From the NCBI GenBank assembly GCA_023389535.1, contig JAEWEH010000443.1:1-6343 (forward strand): 6,343 bases of DNA, read 5' to 3'. A program made the translations under genes and the position numbers. Below, piece after piece: positions 5,050 to 6,343 of this stretch. The stretch's first letter is position 1, and each line of letters opens with the position of its first letter. Under the pieces are notes generated by a model, which was not told the origin of the DNA, made no database searches, and was given only the letters and a program-made list of their open reading frames with translations. This DNA comes from Pseudomonadota bacterium. Its GTDB lineage: Bacteria; Pseudomonadota; Gammaproteobacteria; Burkholderiales; Burkholderiaceae_B.

Positions 5050-5161
5050 TCGTTCCGTACTTCAGGATGCGCAGATTTCGCATTCGAGAACTTATGCCAG
5101 CCAAGCATGTCATGCTATGGCGTACAGCATAGCGGTCCATGCTGACCAATGTACGGAACGA
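5050..5161. repeat. Widely spaced 11-base inverted repeat, candidate paired operator
   Basis: TCGTTCCGTAC (5050-5060) and GTACGGAACGA (5151-5161) are exact reverse complements, 90 bases apart, and lie in the middle of the divergent region. The separation suits two separate protein sites joined by a loop better than a single hairpin. A close relative, GTACGGAATCGA, lies at 1189-1200 before the IclR genes. Regulator identity is inference. Confidence 0.5.
5104..5116. promoter_or_regulatory. 13-base palindrome AGCATG-T-CATGCT
   Basis: Perfect 6-base arms around one base. Additional copies of the half-site occur as CATGCT at 5138-5143 and AGCATG at 5223-5228, the latter ending 8 bases before the rightward dehydrogenase start. 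Could be a dimeric regulator site; no known family consensus is matched with confidence. Confidence 0.35.
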
Positions 5162-5236
5162 TATAGACCATGCGGTTGACGAGCCTGTACATATCTCGGC
5201 AGCATCGTAAGCCTCATCACTTAGCATGCATCCACT

Positions 5237-6343
5237 ATGATCCGTGACCAAGAAACACTGAATATCCTTCTTGATAATATTTCCCGTTTTGTTCGGGAGC
5301 GCCTCATTCCGAATGAGGAAGTCGTTGCCGAGACGGACGAAATTCCGGAAGACATCGTGGCCGATATGAGGAACATGGGCTTGTTTGGGCTCACGATTCC
5401 GGAAACCTATGGTGGGCTCGAGCTTACTATGGAGGAAGAGGTAATGGCTATGTTTGAGCTGGGCCGCGCTTCTCCAGCCTTTCGGTCATTGATTGGAACG
5501 ACCGTCGGCATTGGATCGCAGGGCATCCTCTTCGATGGCACACAAGAACAGAAAGAAAGGTATCTGCCTCGTCTGGCCACCGGTGAATTAATCGCATCCT
5601 TTGCATTGACCGAGCCAGGGTCGGGCTCTGACGCGGCATCGCTTCGAACCAGCGCCGTCCGGGATGGCGACTTCTACGTCGTTAACGGTACCAAGCGCTT
5701 TATTACCAATGCGCCGCAAGCCGGAATCTTTACGCTCATGGCCAGGACGAACCCGGAAGTAAAGGGTGCGGGCGGCATTTCGGCCTTTATTGTCGATGCG
5801 GCGACGCCGGGCATCAGCTTTGGCAAGCGAGACAAGAAAATGGGCCAGAAAGGAGCTCACACTTGCGATGTTGTATTTGAGGATTGCCGCGTCCCCGCCG
5901 CTAATCTAATCGGGGCGATAGAGGGGCGCGGCTTCAAGACAGCCATGAAGGTGCTGGATAAGGGCCGTATTCACATCGCCGCCATCTGTGTGGCCGTGGC
6001 CGATCGTATGCTGGCCGATACGCTGCGCTATGCCATGGAAAGAACTCAGTTCGACAAGCCAATCGCTGAATTCCAGTTGGTACAGGCTATGCTTGCTGAT
6101 AGCAAGACCGAAATCTACGCCGCACGTAGCATGGTTCTGGATGCTGCACGGCGTCGGGATGAAAAATTGAGTGTCAGTACAGAGGCTTCATGCGCCAAGC
6201 TTTTCGCCTCCGAGATGTGTGGCAGGGTTGCTGATCGCTGTGTTCAGATTTTGGGGGGCGCCGGCTATGTCAGTGATTATGGCATCGAGCGCTTTTACCG
6301 GGATGTCCGATTGTTCCGCATCTATGAAGGCACAACGCAGATC
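5237..6343 (+). CDS. Acyl-CoA dehydrogenase, YEGT type, 3' end cut by window
   Basis: An uninterrupted frame from ATG 5237 to the right edge gives exactly 369 codons with no stop, so only about the last dozen residues of a typical 380-residue enzyme are missing. Seen in order: helical N-terminus starting MIRDQETLNILLDNISRFVRE, GLFGLTIPETYGGLEL (48-63), FALTEPGSGSDAASLRT (122-138), YVVNGTKRFITNA, a middle beta domain, ERTQFDKPIAEFQLVQ in the C-terminal domain, QILGGAGY (337-344) and RIYEGTTQI (361-369). E364 is the classical catalytic base of MCAD/SCAD-type enzymes, which form trans-2-enoyl-CoA with FAD and ETF. An in-frame TAG at 5222-5224 leaves ATG 5237 as the only reasonable start; no clear Shine-Dalgarno precedes it. 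It is divergent from the other dehydrogenase, to which it is only distantly similar. Substrate not identifiable. Confidence 0.95.
   Translation, partial: MIRDQETLNILLDNISRFVRERLIPNEEVVAETDEIPEDIVADMRNMGLFGLTIPETYGGLELTMEEEVMAMFELGRASPAFRSLIGTTVGIGSQGILFDGTQEQKERYLPRLATGELIASFALTEPGSGSDAASLRTSAVRDGDFYVVNGTKRFITNAPQAGIFTLMARTNPEVKGAGGISAFIVDAATPGISFGKRDKKMGQKGAHTCDVVFEDCRVPAANLIGAIEGRGFKTAMKVLDKGRIHIAAICVAVADRMLADTLRYAMERTQFDKPIAEFQLVQAMLADSKTEIYAARSMVLDAARRRDEKLSVSTEASCAKLFASEMCGRVADRCVQILGGAGYVSDYGIERFYRDVRLFRIYEGTTQI

Larger units (their letters stand above)
4968..5236. other. Divergent control region between the two acyl-CoA dehydrogenases
   Basis: This 269-base region lies between two head-to-head dehydrogenase genes. 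No plausible protein is seen in it. It is unusually rich in inverted repeats: an 11-base pair at 5050-5060/5151-5161, a 13-base palindrome at 5104-5116, a 6-base stem at 5114-5133 and GGTC-N6-GACC at 5134-5147. TTGACG hexamers occur on the minus strand (5035-5030) and plus strand (5176-5181) as possible -35 elements; a fitting -10 for the plus gene was not found. Confidence 0.7.

Overview
The window reads as a catabolic acyl-CoA metabolism locus from a moderately GC-rich proteobacterium. Protein sequence style (paired IclR regulators, an acyl-CoA dehydrogenase ending in VAPISTNLI...GLPRSF, a didomain MaoC hydratase, an Fe-ADH-like start) suggests Betaproteobacteria, order Burkholderiales, perhaps Alcaligenaceae. 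That placement is inference from remembered family resemblance, not a search. No tRNA, rRNA, insertion sequence, CRISPR array or integrase is visible.

Layout, left to right. (1) A leftward pair: a crotonase-fold enzyme (151-912) followed downstream by the first 33 codons of a probable iron-containing alcohol dehydrogenase (1-101), which runs off the left edge. (2) A 375-base non-coding divergent region (913-1287) with inverted repeats, a candidate sigma70-type promoter and a possible 9-codon leader ORF. (3) Two rightward, overlapping IclR-family regulators (1288-2076 and 2069-2866), tandem paralogues. (4) Facing them with only 9 bases between, a leftward operon of an acyl-CoA dehydrogenase (3801-4967) followed by a MaoC/hydratase-2 enzyme (2876-3751). 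(5) A 269-base divergent region (4968-5236) dense in inverted repeats. (6) A rightward second acyl-CoA dehydrogenase (5237 to the right edge), cut just after its catalytic YEGT motif.

How the genes could work together: the acyl-CoA dehydrogenases would introduce an alpha,beta double bond into an acyl-CoA, the hydratase-2 protein would hydrate an enoyl-CoA with R stereochemistry, and the crotonase would isomerise or otherwise process an enoyl-CoA. The crotonase lacks one of the two catalytic glutamates of a true enoyl-CoA hydratase. The Fe-ADH-like protein would handle an alcohol, aldehyde or keto intermediate. The two IclR proteins are probable local regulators. The substrate cannot be named from this window.

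The points most worth following are: the two divergent dehydrogenases appear to carry the catalytic glutamate at different places (helix G in one, the YEGT loop in the other); an 8-base motif TCGTTCCG/CGGAACGA recurs in both divergent control regions; and the two IclR genes are tandem and translationally overlapped, the first perhaps coupled to a tiny leader ORF.
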